Shown one piece after another: positions 44,338 to 52,837 of a stretch of 64,000 bases of DNA. The stretch's first letter is position 1; the number at the start of each line of letters is the position of its first letter. A program made the position numbers and the translations under genes. The notes under the pieces were generated by a model. The model did no database searches. It saw only the letters and a list, made by a program, of their open reading frames with translations, and was not told where the DNA came from. Source of the stretch: Ruegeria arenilitoris (GTDB lineage Bacteria > Pseudomonadota > Alphaproteobacteria > Rhodobacterales > Rhodobacteraceae). The stretch covers positions 1-64,000 of the forward strand of contig NZ_WPZO01000005.1 in NCBI RefSeq assembly GCF_013031355.1, written 5' to 3'.

Positions 44338-45375
44338 ATGAAGCCGTTGGAAGAACTGCTCAGGAATGCTGCGCAATCGCAAAAGAAAATTGTCCTGTCA
44401 GAAGGGTCTGACTCTCGCGCGGTAGAAGCCGCGCTTGAAGCCAGGGAAAAGGGCGTTGCCCAAATTGTGCTGGTGGGGGATGAGGGGCTTATCTTACGCC
44501 AGCTCGCATCCCTGAATGCCCAACCGGGTAGCGGGATCGAGATCGAAGATCCCGCCTCGTCAGCACATTTCGATGAATTGGCGACGTTGTTTTATGAGCT
44601 GCGCAAGCACAAGGGCGTCACGCAGGAACAGGCTATCGTCGAAACACGCAAACCGCATGTTTTCGCCGCGCTGATGGTGAAGAAGGGGCTTGCGGACGGA
44701 ACCCTTGGCGGTGCGGTAGCAACCACGGCTGAGATCGTGCGGACTGCCATTCAGGTCATTGGCCCAAAGCCTGGTGAAAAGCTTGTATCCAGCTTTTTTC
44801 TGATGCTGTTCTGCGAAGGCCATCACATTAAAAAAGGCGCGCATGTCTTTGCGGATAGCGGTCTGGTCGTCGATCCGTCGGCGGAAGAAATGGCTCAGAT
44901 CGCGCTGGCGTCGGCCAAAAGCTTCCGGGCGTTGACGCAGGATACTCCGCGGGTTGCGATGTTGTCCTTCTCGACCCGTGGCAGCGCCAGCAACGCAGCC
45001 GTGTCGAAGGTCGTTGAGGCCACGCAAATGGCCAGAGACGCGGCACCCAATCTTCTCATTGACGGCGAATTGCAGTTTGACGCAGCTTTCGTGCCCGAAG
45101 TTGCGGCGAAAAAGGCCAAGGACTCACCTCTGGGCGGCGACGCAAACATCTTTGTGTTTCCCAACCTCGAAGCCGGCAACATCGCCTACAAGATCGCCCA
45201 GCGGGTCGGAGGAGCAGTGGCTGTCGGCCCGATCATGCAGGGGTTGGACAAGCCCGCCAATGATCTGTCCCGCGGATGCTCGGCCGAGGATATTCTGCAC
45301 ATGATCGCCGTAACCGCAGCCCAGGCCGAAGCAAACGAAACAAACACGCAACCGAATCCGGAGGTTTCGCGATGA
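44338..45375 (+). CDS. pta: phosphate acetyltransferase (Pta)
   Basis: This 345-residue enzyme has the short-form Pta sequence: VLSEGSDSRAVEAALEA, KPHVFAALMVKKGLADGTLGGAVATTAEIVRTAIQVIG, FADSGLVVDPSAEEMAQIA, and a C-terminal NLEAGNIAYKIAQRVGGAVAVGPIMQGLDKPANDLSRGCSAEDI. It turns acetyl phosphate from Xsc into acetyl-CoA. The ATG at 44338 has AAAGGA upstream, 12 nt after the exporter stop. Confidence 0.95.
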   Translation: MKPLEELLRNAAQSQKKIVLSEGSDSRAVEAALEAREKGVAQIVLVGDEGLILRQLASLNAQPGSGIEIEDPASSAHFDELATLFYELRKHKGVTQEQAIVETRKPHVFAALMVKKGLADGTLGGAVATTAEIVRTAIQVIGPKPGEKLVSSFFLMLFCEGHHIKKGAHVFADSGLVVDPSAEEMAQIALASAKSFRALTQDTPRVAMLSFSTRGSASNAAVSKVVEATQMARDAAPNLLIDGELQFDAAFVPEVAAKKAKDSPLGGDANIFVFPNLEAGNIAYKIAQRVGGAVAVGPIMQGLDKPANDLSRGCSAEDILHMIAVTAAQAEANETNTQPNPEVSR

Positions 45376-45737
45376 ACGTACATGTCATCAACCTGTTCGA
45401 CGAACCCGCAACGCGCAGCGAACGACGCCTTAGCGATCTGCCTGACCGCGTGGTAGAGGGCGATCCCTACCACAAGATCGGGATGCATTTCTCCAGCCCT
45501 GATGGTGCACTCTCGGCGGGCACTTGGACATCAACTCCTGGGAAATGGCACGCGTTCACGGACAAGGATGAGTATTGCTATATCGTTGAGGGGCATTGCG
45601 CGTTGATTCACAAAGACGGAACACGGCAGGATTTTCGCACCGGAGACAGCTTCATGATTCCAAACGGTTTTCAGGGCTACTGGGAAGTTGTTGAGACAAC
45701 GACTAAGCACTTTGTCATTCGGGATTTGTCCGAGTAA
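45372..45737 (+). CDS. cupin-domain protein at the end of the taurine operon
   Basis: This 121-residue single cupin has GTWTSTPGKWHAFTDKDEYCYIVEGHCALIHKDG and FRTGDSFMIPNGFQGYWEV, a cupin_3/EutQ-like pattern with partial metal ligands. Its ATG overlaps the pta stop by 4 nt, so it is translated as part of the operon. Related cupins are found near amine and sulfonate degradation genes. The function is unknown. Confidence 0.8.
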   Translation: MNVHVINLFDEPATRSERRLSDLPDRVVEGDPYHKIGMHFSSPDGALSAGTWTSTPGKWHAFTDKDEYCYIVEGHCALIHKDGTRQDFRTGDSFMIPNGFQGYWEVVETTTKHFVIRDLSE

Positions 45738-45746
45738 CGCAAAAGC

Positions 45747-46072
45747 TTGTGTCGCAGACTTTTGGGTCTGGATAGACGATCATGCAGATTCCGGCGTTTG
45801 TCCTCAGCGTTTAGTCTCTAACAGGTTTCTGCATGATCTCATTGAAAGGTTGCCATCTCCCGAGGGATGCGGTTTTGTGCGCTGTTTACTTCTATCTACG
45901 GTACACTGTGTCCTATCGTGATTTGGAAGAGATCATGGCCGCACGCGGTGTTCGCATTGACCACGCACCTCTCAACAGATGGGTTGTGAAGTATTCGGCG
46001 ATGGTCGCAGCAAGAGCTGCAATCGAAGAAACGCCCAACACAGAATTCCTGGAGAATGGACGAAACCACACT
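45747..46072 (+). pseudogene. IS6-family transposase remnant (copy 2)
   Basis: The plus strand encodes the N-terminus of an IS6-type transposase: KGCHLPRDAVLCAVYFYLRY, TVSYRDLEEIMAARGVRI and LNRWVVKYSAMVAARAAIEE. It stops near 46072, where IS3-like sequence begins. The 5' terminal 25 bp is the inverted match of copy 1 (34877-34901). The catalytic DDE part is missing. Confidence 0.85.
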
Positions 46073-46236
46073 GGACCTGTCGCGTTTTCGTGCCGCCCCA
46101 ATTGCTCGTTTAGGCCACTTTCCGTTCGAAAGCGATCGGGCTTTTCGAACCCAAAGCTGAACGCCGTCGGCGTGGATTGTAGAAGCCATTGATGTATTCG
46201 AAAATCATAGGTTCAACGACACTTTGGGTCCGCCCT
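46073..46236 (-). pseudogene. IS3-family transposase, C-terminal fragment and right end
   Basis: The minus strand reads RTQSVVEPMIFEYINGFYN, then PRRRRSALGSKSPIAFERKV and a stop at 46110-46112, the typical end of an IS3 OrfB. The sequence to 46073 (starting TGGACCTGTCGCGTTTTCG on the plus strand) is probably the element's right end. The fragment interrupts the IS6 remnant and is cut off by IS5 sequence on the other side. Confidence 0.8.
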
Positions 46237-46553
46237 GATTTGCGCCAGACCAGCCATCATACGTGCGAAGATGCCTTTCTCGCTCCAGCACCTCCAACGG
46301 CTGTAGAGTGTTTTGTGCGGGCCACAGGCTGCGGGGGCATCGTGCCACCTTAACCCAATGTGGCTGATGAAGATAATCCCACTCAAAACCCGCTTGTCAT
46401 CAACCCAAGGCTTGCCATGCGATTTCGGAAAGAAGGGTTTAAGACGCACTATCTGTGCGTCGGTCAGCCAAAAAAGATCGCTCATGTCGCCGATCCATTT
46501 TCGGAGCCGTGACTCAGGCGGCGCGACGAAAATCAATGCATCCTGACCCTAGA
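46237..46553 (-). pseudogene. IS5-family transposase N-terminal fragment and left end
   Basis: From the ATG at 46485 the minus strand encodes DLFWLTDAQIVRLKPFFPKS, then VDDKRVLSGIIFI and GPHKTLYSRWRCWSEKGIFARMMAGLAQ, an IS5-type N-terminus. The frame breaks at the junction with the IS3 fragment near 46237. The left terminal repeat is probably the CAATGCATCCTGACCC stretch at about 46535-46553. Confidence 0.8.
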
Positions 46554-47139
46554 CCAATGTTGGAAGCTACTGCTGAGGCCGCGAAGAGGAAGTCAACCCA
46601 ACACCGTTTTTGGGGAATCTCGTTAATTTAAGTTGCCGTCTATTGTCTCAAAACAGCTATGGCTCGTGGAAATTACACGCTTGTGCAGTTGGTAAGAATA
46701 TGCAGGAAGAAAAGCGCAACTTTACTGGCGTAGTTTTATACAAGGACTCAAACAGAAAAAGGAGCGAACTTACACATTTGCTGCACCGCGTCTGATTTAA
46801 GATAGGGCAGCGCCAGTATTAGTTTTTCTCCTGCTTGGCCTCACGTTCGTTTGCGTATCCGGCCTGTTATTTGTGTTGAAATTGTAATGAGGGCCTCGTT
46901 GTTTGAGGCAGTATTGGCGGAAGGTTCTTCCTGCAATGCAAAAAAATACGCCTTCCTCCCAGCTCTGCCCCAATCGGTCTGGCTCAGAATTCAAAGCACC
47001 GATCCCTCAGCTATACAGCGCTCCAATCTGGCCACGTGTTTGATCGCGGGCGCGCCAAAGCGTCAGAGATCTCCCCGAATACCAGATTCACCACCATTGT
47101 CCCCGCAAGGCTTTTGTTGTGGGGCAAAAGGGCTGAGTG
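46554..47139. other. AT-rich intergenic region after the IS remnants
   Basis: These 586 bases have no convincing gene. One sampled line (46,681-46,740) has 24 G+C in 60. Short open frames exist on both strands but lack family sequence, good start sites or neighbours. The region may be decayed mobile DNA plus the promoter of the GMC-like gene. Confidence 0.5.
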
Positions 47140-48453
47140 ATGCGTGTTTTTGATATCGCATTGATTGGCGCAGGACCTGCCGGTTACGCCGCACTGACCG
47201 CATTACGTGGGTTTTCAGGGTCGTTGGCCGTGATCACCGGCGCAACACCAGACCCATGGCAGGGCGGGCCTGCAAAGGTGGCTTCGGTGGCTTTCGAACG
47301 GCAAAAACCGGCGTGTTTGGCGGACCGTATGCCCGTTTCCGGTGACGCTCCGCCGATGTATGCAGCGGCCGAAGTCGGCGGCTTTGCCAATTACTGGGGC
47401 AAACAGCTTCAGGTTTACGGCAGCGACGACCCGTGGGGGCAAGGACCGTTTCTGGAAACCTGGAAGGCGTATCAGACCGCTTGCGATGCAGTGCAGGCGG
47501 ATCTCGAGGTGATCGGCGGTACCCGGCAGCAAAACCTGGACAGCGATTTCGAGGCCAGCGCACCGCGCCTTTTGGTCGGAACCAAGGATGCACCGGGCAG
47601 TCAGCTGAACGCTATGGCTCTTGCGGTCGAAAAGCGACTGCAAGAAATTCCCAGTGTCGAAGTTCTGTCCGGTCGCGTGCGGAGGATCGAACAGGAACAG
47701 GGCGTTCTGCGTCTGGATCTTGGCGGAGGCACGCAGGTCCGGGCTCGCCGCGTTTTTCTGGCCGCCGGTGTTCTTGGGACGGCGACCACCTTGGCGCGCA
47801 GCATTTCCAGTATCTCCGAGATCGGATTTCGCGATCACGCGCCTTATACCATCAACTGTTTCAGGCTGGACTGCATCCTTGGGCCAACACACAACTATGC
47901 CAACAGCGGCAATTTCAACGCCCTGACGGTCACGTTAAAAAACGGGGGGCGTTGCGATCTGTTCGCCTCGGTCTATGCGGTGTCGCAAGCGCCAATCAGC
48001 CTGCTGACGACCAATTTCGGACTGGGGCCTCGATTGCGCGGTCGCCGGGTTGGACGGATTTTTGATTTCGTGCAACCGATCCGCCTTTGGACCCCGAAAA
48101 CGCAGGTTCAGTTTCGGCATAACCCCAGCGACAGCCAGACCGAGGCCACCCCTACCCTGGATCAGGAACCCGACCCGAAGCTAAGGCGTTTTCTGGACTG
48201 GCTCGTCACACATGGTGTTCGGAACAAGCTGGGCCAAACCGCGCCGGGACAGGGGTTTCACTATCACCGGCTGACCCTTGGGGCCGACCGGCGCGCCGTC
48301 GATGACGTGGTCAAAACCGCCTTTGACGGACAATTGCGGGTCATTGACGCCTCTTGCCTGAAACAGATCGGCTGCCCGCCCCATACTCTGACGGCGATGG
48401 CGCAGGCTTATGCCCGCGTGCGCCACGATTTGGAAAGCCCGGAATACCATTAA
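47140..48453 (+). CDS. GMC-like FAD-dependent oxidoreductase
   Basis: This 437-residue protein begins with a dinucleotide-binding motif (ALIGAGPAGYAALTAL). RRVFLAAGVLGTATTLARS in the middle and DASCLKQIGCPPHTLTAMAQAYARV at the end resemble GMC oxidoreductases. A conserved His pair for catalysis is not obvious, and the protein is shorter than typical GMC enzymes. The ATG at 47140 is preferred over the GTG just before it. The substrate is unknown. It is convergent with the DUF6493 gene. Confidence 0.65.
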   Translation: MRVFDIALIGAGPAGYAALTALRGFSGSLAVITGATPDPWQGGPAKVASVAFERQKPACLADRMPVSGDAPPMYAAAEVGGFANYWGKQLQVYGSDDPWGQGPFLETWKAYQTACDAVQADLEVIGGTRQQNLDSDFEASAPRLLVGTKDAPGSQLNAMALAVEKRLQEIPSVEVLSGRVRRIEQEQGVLRLDLGGGTQVRARRVFLAAGVLGTATTLARSISSISEIGFRDHAPYTINCFRLDCILGPTHNYANSGNFNALTVTLKNGGRCDLFASVYAVSQAPISLLTTNFGLGPRLRGRRVGRIFDFVQPIRLWTPKTQVQFRHNPSDSQTEATPTLDQEPDPKLRRFLDWLVTHGVRNKLGQTAPGQGFHYHRLTLGADRRAVDDVVKTAFDGQLRVIDASCLKQIGCPPHTLTAMAQAYARVRHDLESPEYH

Positions 48454-48483
48454 ACTCTTTACAGCCGCGCTCCGGTATTCCGG
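48439..48483. terminator. inverted repeat between convergent genes
   Basis: CCGGAATACC (48439-48448) and GGTATTCCGG (48474-48483) form a perfect 10-bp inverted repeat around 25 nt that include the stop of the GMC-like gene. It lies at the meeting point of two convergent genes and may act as a bidirectional terminator, though it has no T-tract. Confidence 0.55.
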
Positions 48484-48499
48484 CACATTCAACCTGGGT

Positions 48500-51205
48500 T
48501 CAATTCACAGTTTGACCAACGACAGCGAGCTTGCGTGCGAACTTCCCCGTTTTTCCACCGGCCTCGATCGACCGCAAGGCTGCCTGGGTGTCCGGCGACC
48601 CCACCGCCTCATCAGAGGCCACGCACAGTTCATAAAGCAGTTCCAGAATGCCGCCCAGATCGCGCGGAAGCTCTGACGGCAAATCGACCATCATGCCCGC
48701 CAGTGCAGACTTGACCGCCCGTGCATGGGCGTCGGATGTTCCGGCCACCTGAGTCAAGCGCTTGGTCCACCGGCGCAGCGGCAAGCCCGCGTGAAACACA
48801 AGCGAATGCGCGGCGGATGTAAACGCGCTTGGGTCGAACACGTGTTGATCCATCAATGTGGCCATTGCATCGATTGTGGTTGTCCCGATGCCCTCATCGG
48901 CGCTGGCCAGATACCAGGCGAGCATGGCGTGTGCCATTGCTCCGGGCTTGGGATCGGGGCGGAAAAGCGGATCCAGAAACATCAGACAATGATGGTTGGT
49001 CAGCTTCTGGTCCAAATCCAGTTCGAAGATACCGGTGGCAAAGAACAATTCGGTATGCGCCGGACGTGCTAACCCAACCCAAGGGTTCGGGAGCACCATC
49101 CAGCTGCTGCCCGGATCGCTCATGTAAGTGTGTTCGGATTTTGCAGGCAGGGCAAAACCCAATGCGGCATCCACGTTATCGAGAATTGGGGGCGTGATCC
49201 GGATTTTCGGCCTCGGCCAAGTATATTGATCTATACGCCGAATATCTGCGTAAAACTCGAAACGTGCCGGATGGCCCGCGCCCGGCACGGATCCGCCAAT
49301 CAGGTTTTCGATGTGTGGGTCTGGTCGTAACGGCAGGGTCGAAGACCACGCAATAGCCCATAGCTGTTTGTCCGCCTCAGGTGGAGCGTCAGCCCCCAGT
49401 GCATAGGCCAGCGCCCGTTCCGGCTCTGATTGCGGTTGTAGGTCGTTCAGAGCGGCTTCACGCCCCTCGGGAGCCAATCGCATGAGGGCCAGTTTGAAAT
49501 CCGTGTCCCCCGGTTGGACGCCGATCTTTTGGTACTCTGCCAAACGATCAATTAATTGATTTGCCGACAAATACCCGCGGTTGTCACTGGGTGCCGACAG
49601 CATTGGTATAGCGTGCCCTTCCCGCACAAGAGCCAGCAGCTCTTGTGCCCGGGCCGCAAACATCCCTTCAAAGCTGTTGCGATTAATCCCAAGCGGCGTG
49701 TGCCCAGAGTACCGTGGCGTAAGAAACGGCTGCAGTTCTGCGTCAAAACCCGTGCCATTGGCCCATGCCAGCGCGGTCGCCAGAATTGGCTTTTCGAAAT
49801 TTCCTGCCCCTCCGAAAGCGTCTAGTACCACCCGGTTACTCAACTGGGTTGCCCGTTTCGCCAGTGGTGACAACAGCGGACCAGCCGCCGCTCCGAACCG
49901 CGCCAGACCGTCAAATGCACGTTCGGTCAAAAACGGATCGCTGCCGTCTTCCAAAAGCTCCAGAAACACTGCCACGGCTTCTTCGACCGACGCCACCGGA
50001 TGAAGGGCATCAATCCGAACCACCGGATCAGCCGCATCAGGCAGAGGGGTTGGTTCACCACCCCCGACAATCTCTGAAAGCCTGCCCTGTACGGTCGGAG
50101 CGACCATATCCACATAGTCGCGCAACTTGTCCTGAACTTCAGGCACAGAGTGCTGGCCCAGGGTCTCGATCAGATCCAATGCCCTTGCCTGCACATCTCC
50201 GGCCTCGGATATCAGAGCCGATGCGGCCATCAGGGCAATATTAGATGCCCTATCGGGATGGCGCTTGGCGCAGTTTTTCAGCAATTGCAACGCCATCACG
50301 GCGCTGGATTTCTGGCGGCCCTGCAACGCGGGTTCGATCGAGGCCAGCAGCGCAGCGGGATCAATCCCGTGCAATTTGTCGATCCGTTTCAGCACCTTCA
50401 ACGCAAAGACCACGGTCGGAGGCACAGAGCTGGCTAGCAAATTCAGATACCGCCCGGCCTGGGGCAAAATCTCTGCGTCCGTAGGGCAAAGGCTGGTGTG
50501 AAACCGCGAATACCACCCGGCCCGAAACTGACCGAAATCCCGTTCAAGCGCGTCCAGCGAGGCGTCCAACAGCCGGTCTCGGTCCAACGTGCCGTCATCG
50601 CTCAGACTGATCAGGATTTCCGCCCACGACACCCCCCGCCCGACGTATTTGTCATGTGCGGCAAGGCTCAGGTCCCCACCCCCTTCAACCTCGAAGAACC
50701 GCCAGACATCATGCGTCAAAAACTGGTCGCGCGCCAGCTCGGGGACGGCCGCCTGATGCGCATAGTAGCCCAATATGTAGGCGTCTGTTTGCGGGATGTT
50801 GCACTGCCCTTGCGCGTACAGCGCATGAACCACTTCGATGAGGCGGGGGTTGTCTTCGACCGCAGCAACGGCCCAATCATCAATCCAACTGAGGTTCAGC
50901 GCACTGAAAACATCCGTCAGAGGGATCGAACGTGGCAGGATGCGCCAGTCTCCGCAGCTGTATTCGGAAGGGCGCGCCGTTGCCAGAATAGCGACACCTA
51001 GCGCATCGCCGTCCTTGGCCAAATCCGAGGTTTGTTTCCTGCCATTGAACTGGGCATCCCAATACGCTTTGTCATAGGCTTTCTGCGTTTTCAAAGCGAT
51101 CGGGGCAAAGGCGCGACGGTCGGCTTCGGGAATGACGGAAAGTGCCTTTAGCACGTGACGGGCACGCTTGGTTGTAATCAACTGGAGGAATTCTGCTTTG
51201 GTCAT
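48500..51205 (-). CDS. DUF6493 family protein
   Basis: This 901-residue protein resembles DUF6493: MTKAEFLQLITTKRARHVLKALSVIP at the start and a long alpha-helical, HEAT-like body with repeats of the kind VQARALDLIETLGQ and VMALQLLKNCAKRHP. No catalytic motif is recognised. The ATG at 51205 overlaps the stop of the SWIM gene by 4 nt, so the two are made together. The function is unknown. Such proteins occur with SWIM zinc-finger proteins in several bacterial groups. Confidence 0.75.
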   Translation of the reverse strand: MTKAEFLQLITTKRARHVLKALSVIPEADRRAFAPIALKTQKAYDKAYWDAQFNGRKQTSDLAKDGDALGVAILATARPSEYSCGDWRILPRSIPLTDVFSALNLSWIDDWAVAAVEDNPRLIEVVHALYAQGQCNIPQTDAYILGYYAHQAAVPELARDQFLTHDVWRFFEVEGGGDLSLAAHDKYVGRGVSWAEILISLSDDGTLDRDRLLDASLDALERDFGQFRAGWYSRFHTSLCPTDAEILPQAGRYLNLLASSVPPTVVFALKVLKRIDKLHGIDPAALLASIEPALQGRQKSSAVMALQLLKNCAKRHPDRASNIALMAASALISEAGDVQARALDLIETLGQHSVPEVQDKLRDYVDMVAPTVQGRLSEIVGGGEPTPLPDAADPVVRIDALHPVASVEEAVAVFLELLEDGSDPFLTERAFDGLARFGAAAGPLLSPLAKRATQLSNRVVLDAFGGAGNFEKPILATALAWANGTGFDAELQPFLTPRYSGHTPLGINRNSFEGMFAARAQELLALVREGHAIPMLSAPSDNRGYLSANQLIDRLAEYQKIGVQPGDTDFKLALMRLAPEGREAALNDLQPQSEPERALAYALGADAPPEADKQLWAIAWSSTLPLRPDPHIENLIGGSVPGAGHPARFEFYADIRRIDQYTWPRPKIRITPPILDNVDAALGFALPAKSEHTYMSDPGSSWMVLPNPWVGLARPAHTELFFATGIFELDLDQKLTNHHCLMFLDPLFRPDPKPGAMAHAMLAWYLASADEGIGTTTIDAMATLMDQHVFDPSAFTSAAHSLVFHAGLPLRRWTKRLTQVAGTSDAHARAVKSALAGMMVDLPSELPRDLGGILELLYELCVASDEAVGSPDTQAALRSIEAGGKTGKFARKLAVVGQTVN

Positions 51206-52536
51206 TGCAAGCGCTCCGTTTCCATTTCCGCGGCCAGAATGTGCTTGCAGGGGCCGCGCGTGTATTTGTTTTTGGCATACCACGGGCAGGTACAACTCGG
51301 CGCGCCATCCCCAAAACGCACGCGATGAACCGTCGTGTCGCTGATCACCTCGGCACCGCCCTGTTCAAGGGTCACCGCCCGGGTATCCACCAGTTTCCGG
51401 GCCGCTTTCAGGCGGGGGTTCATTGCCTCGACCCGGTCCATGTCAAACGGAAGAACCCGGTGAAACCAAGTGGACTGGGCAAGATCGAACCCCACAAGAC
51501 CCAAAGCTGCCAGATGCGACATGGCCGTATTGACCTGATCGTGCGACAGGCCGGTGTTTCGGGCCAAAGTGGACAGGTCCAAATCGTCCTGCCAGTTCAA
51601 CTGCGCCCGCAGGGCGGAAATTTCTGCTTCATCCCGCGCCAGATCGGACAGCAGCCGACCATCGCCGGAAAACCCGCGCCAAGGCTCGGCATTCAGCACC
51701 AGGGTCAACCGTTGTGATCCAAAATCAAGCACCCAGGTCGAGCTTTGCAGTGTGGGATTGCCATAGACATGAAGAGCCTTGGCTCTGCCTACCAGTGTTT
51801 CGAACACCCGCAGGCGATGCCCTCCGCGCAGCGGCACACTGCCGGGCGTAGGTCGGGTCGAGGTTCTGACCCTCGGGCCTGCGGCCGCGACCCAAATTTG
51901 GTGATCCGATTTCGAGCGTGGCAGGCTGCGGAGAAACCGCTGTGCCGACACGGGCGGTAGCGAGAATGCTTTCTCCATTCCCGACAGGTGCCCCTGCACT
52001 TCGCCGAAGCCTTTAATCCAACGCACGGGCAGCGGCACCTTGCGCTCGGTGACGTTGGCCCGCTCATGCGCCAGTCCAACCGCGCGCGGGCCAATTGTAA
52101 TCTCCAGACGGCTGTCCGGCTTGGTCTGCGCCAACAACGCCCGCAGTTCGGGCCCGAAATCCACGTTTGTGGTTCCTTTGGTACGATGCGCGACCTCAAG
52201 CGCGTCTTCATCGATGTCTAGACGGATATAGGCGCTGCAACAGGCCGAGAAGCCTTCGAACCGAACCGTTGACGGGCCAACGGTCGCGACGGGATCGGCC
52301 TCGCGCAGTATCCGCGCCAACATGGATGGCGGAACATAAAACCTTGACCCCACAATTTCAGAAACCGCCCGCAAAGCTCTGGACGTCACGTCAGGTTCTT
52401 TCGCAAAAGCCGTCAGATAAGTTTCCGGCTCTTTTTTGCCGATCCGATCCGCAACAAGAAACAATGAGCGACCATGATCCTGCCCAACCAGAGAGGAGCA
52501 GCCCGCATAGTGGTAAACGTGGTCAACTGCGCTCAT
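51202..52536 (-). CDS. SWIM zinc-finger protein
   Basis: This 444-residue protein has a C-terminal SWIM zinc-binding motif, CTCPWYAKNKYTRGPCKH (CxCx..CxH), at about residues 417-434. The rest is not similar to known enzymes by eye; it includes a probable helix-turn-helix-like stretch (STLARNTGLSHDQVNTAMSHLAAL). The ATG at 52536 has AGGAAGG upstream. SWIM domains bind DNA or proteins. It pairs with DUF6493. Confidence 0.82.
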   Translation of the reverse strand: MSAVDHVYHYAGCSSLVGQDHGRSLFLVADRIGKKEPETYLTAFAKEPDVTSRALRAVSEIVGSRFYVPPSMLARILREADPVATVGPSTVRFEGFSACCSAYIRLDIDEDALEVAHRTKGTTNVDFGPELRALLAQTKPDSRLEITIGPRAVGLAHERANVTERKVPLPVRWIKGFGEVQGHLSGMEKAFSLPPVSAQRFLRSLPRSKSDHQIWVAAAGPRVRTSTRPTPGSVPLRGGHRLRVFETLVGRAKALHVYGNPTLQSSTWVLDFGSQRLTLVLNAEPWRGFSGDGRLLSDLARDEAEISALRAQLNWQDDLDLSTLARNTGLSHDQVNTAMSHLAALGLVGFDLAQSTWFHRVLPFDMDRVEAMNPRLKAARKLVDTRAVTLEQGGAEVISDTTVHRVRFGDGAPSCTCPWYAKNKYTRGPCKHILAAEMETERLQ

Positions 52537-52837
52537 TCCGACCTTCCTGAAAATGGTGCAATACACAATTAATCAATGACCTTGGCACCAGATTGACGTG
52601 GTAAAGGTGTCAACAATGAGGCCCCTTGCCGCGATCCTCTTGACGCACCACATTGGGTCTCGTACCGGGTAACACTCGAGCGTCCAGACGCCCACCCGGC
52701 GATCGTTGGCTTGACGACAAGTATCTTTTCGCCGATTCATCAACTCTCGCATTTTCAGCACCGCGCCATAGTTTTAGGATGCGCCACATCGCAAACGCCC
52801 TAGACTTAAAGACCAACAGTTACCAAAGGCCTCGTAC
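52537..52837. other. divergent intergenic region
   Basis: These 301 bases separate the SWIM gene (minus) from the type I secretion ATPase (plus). No gene, repeat or hairpin was recognised. It should hold both promoters. Confidence 0.5.

Noticed and set aside
34937..45839. 17 of 18 matching bases at 34,937-34,954 and 45,822-45,839 (direct orientation)
   Set aside because: The first copy is within the LysR coding end and the match does not extend; it does not fit the inverted IS6 ends, so it is treated as chance.
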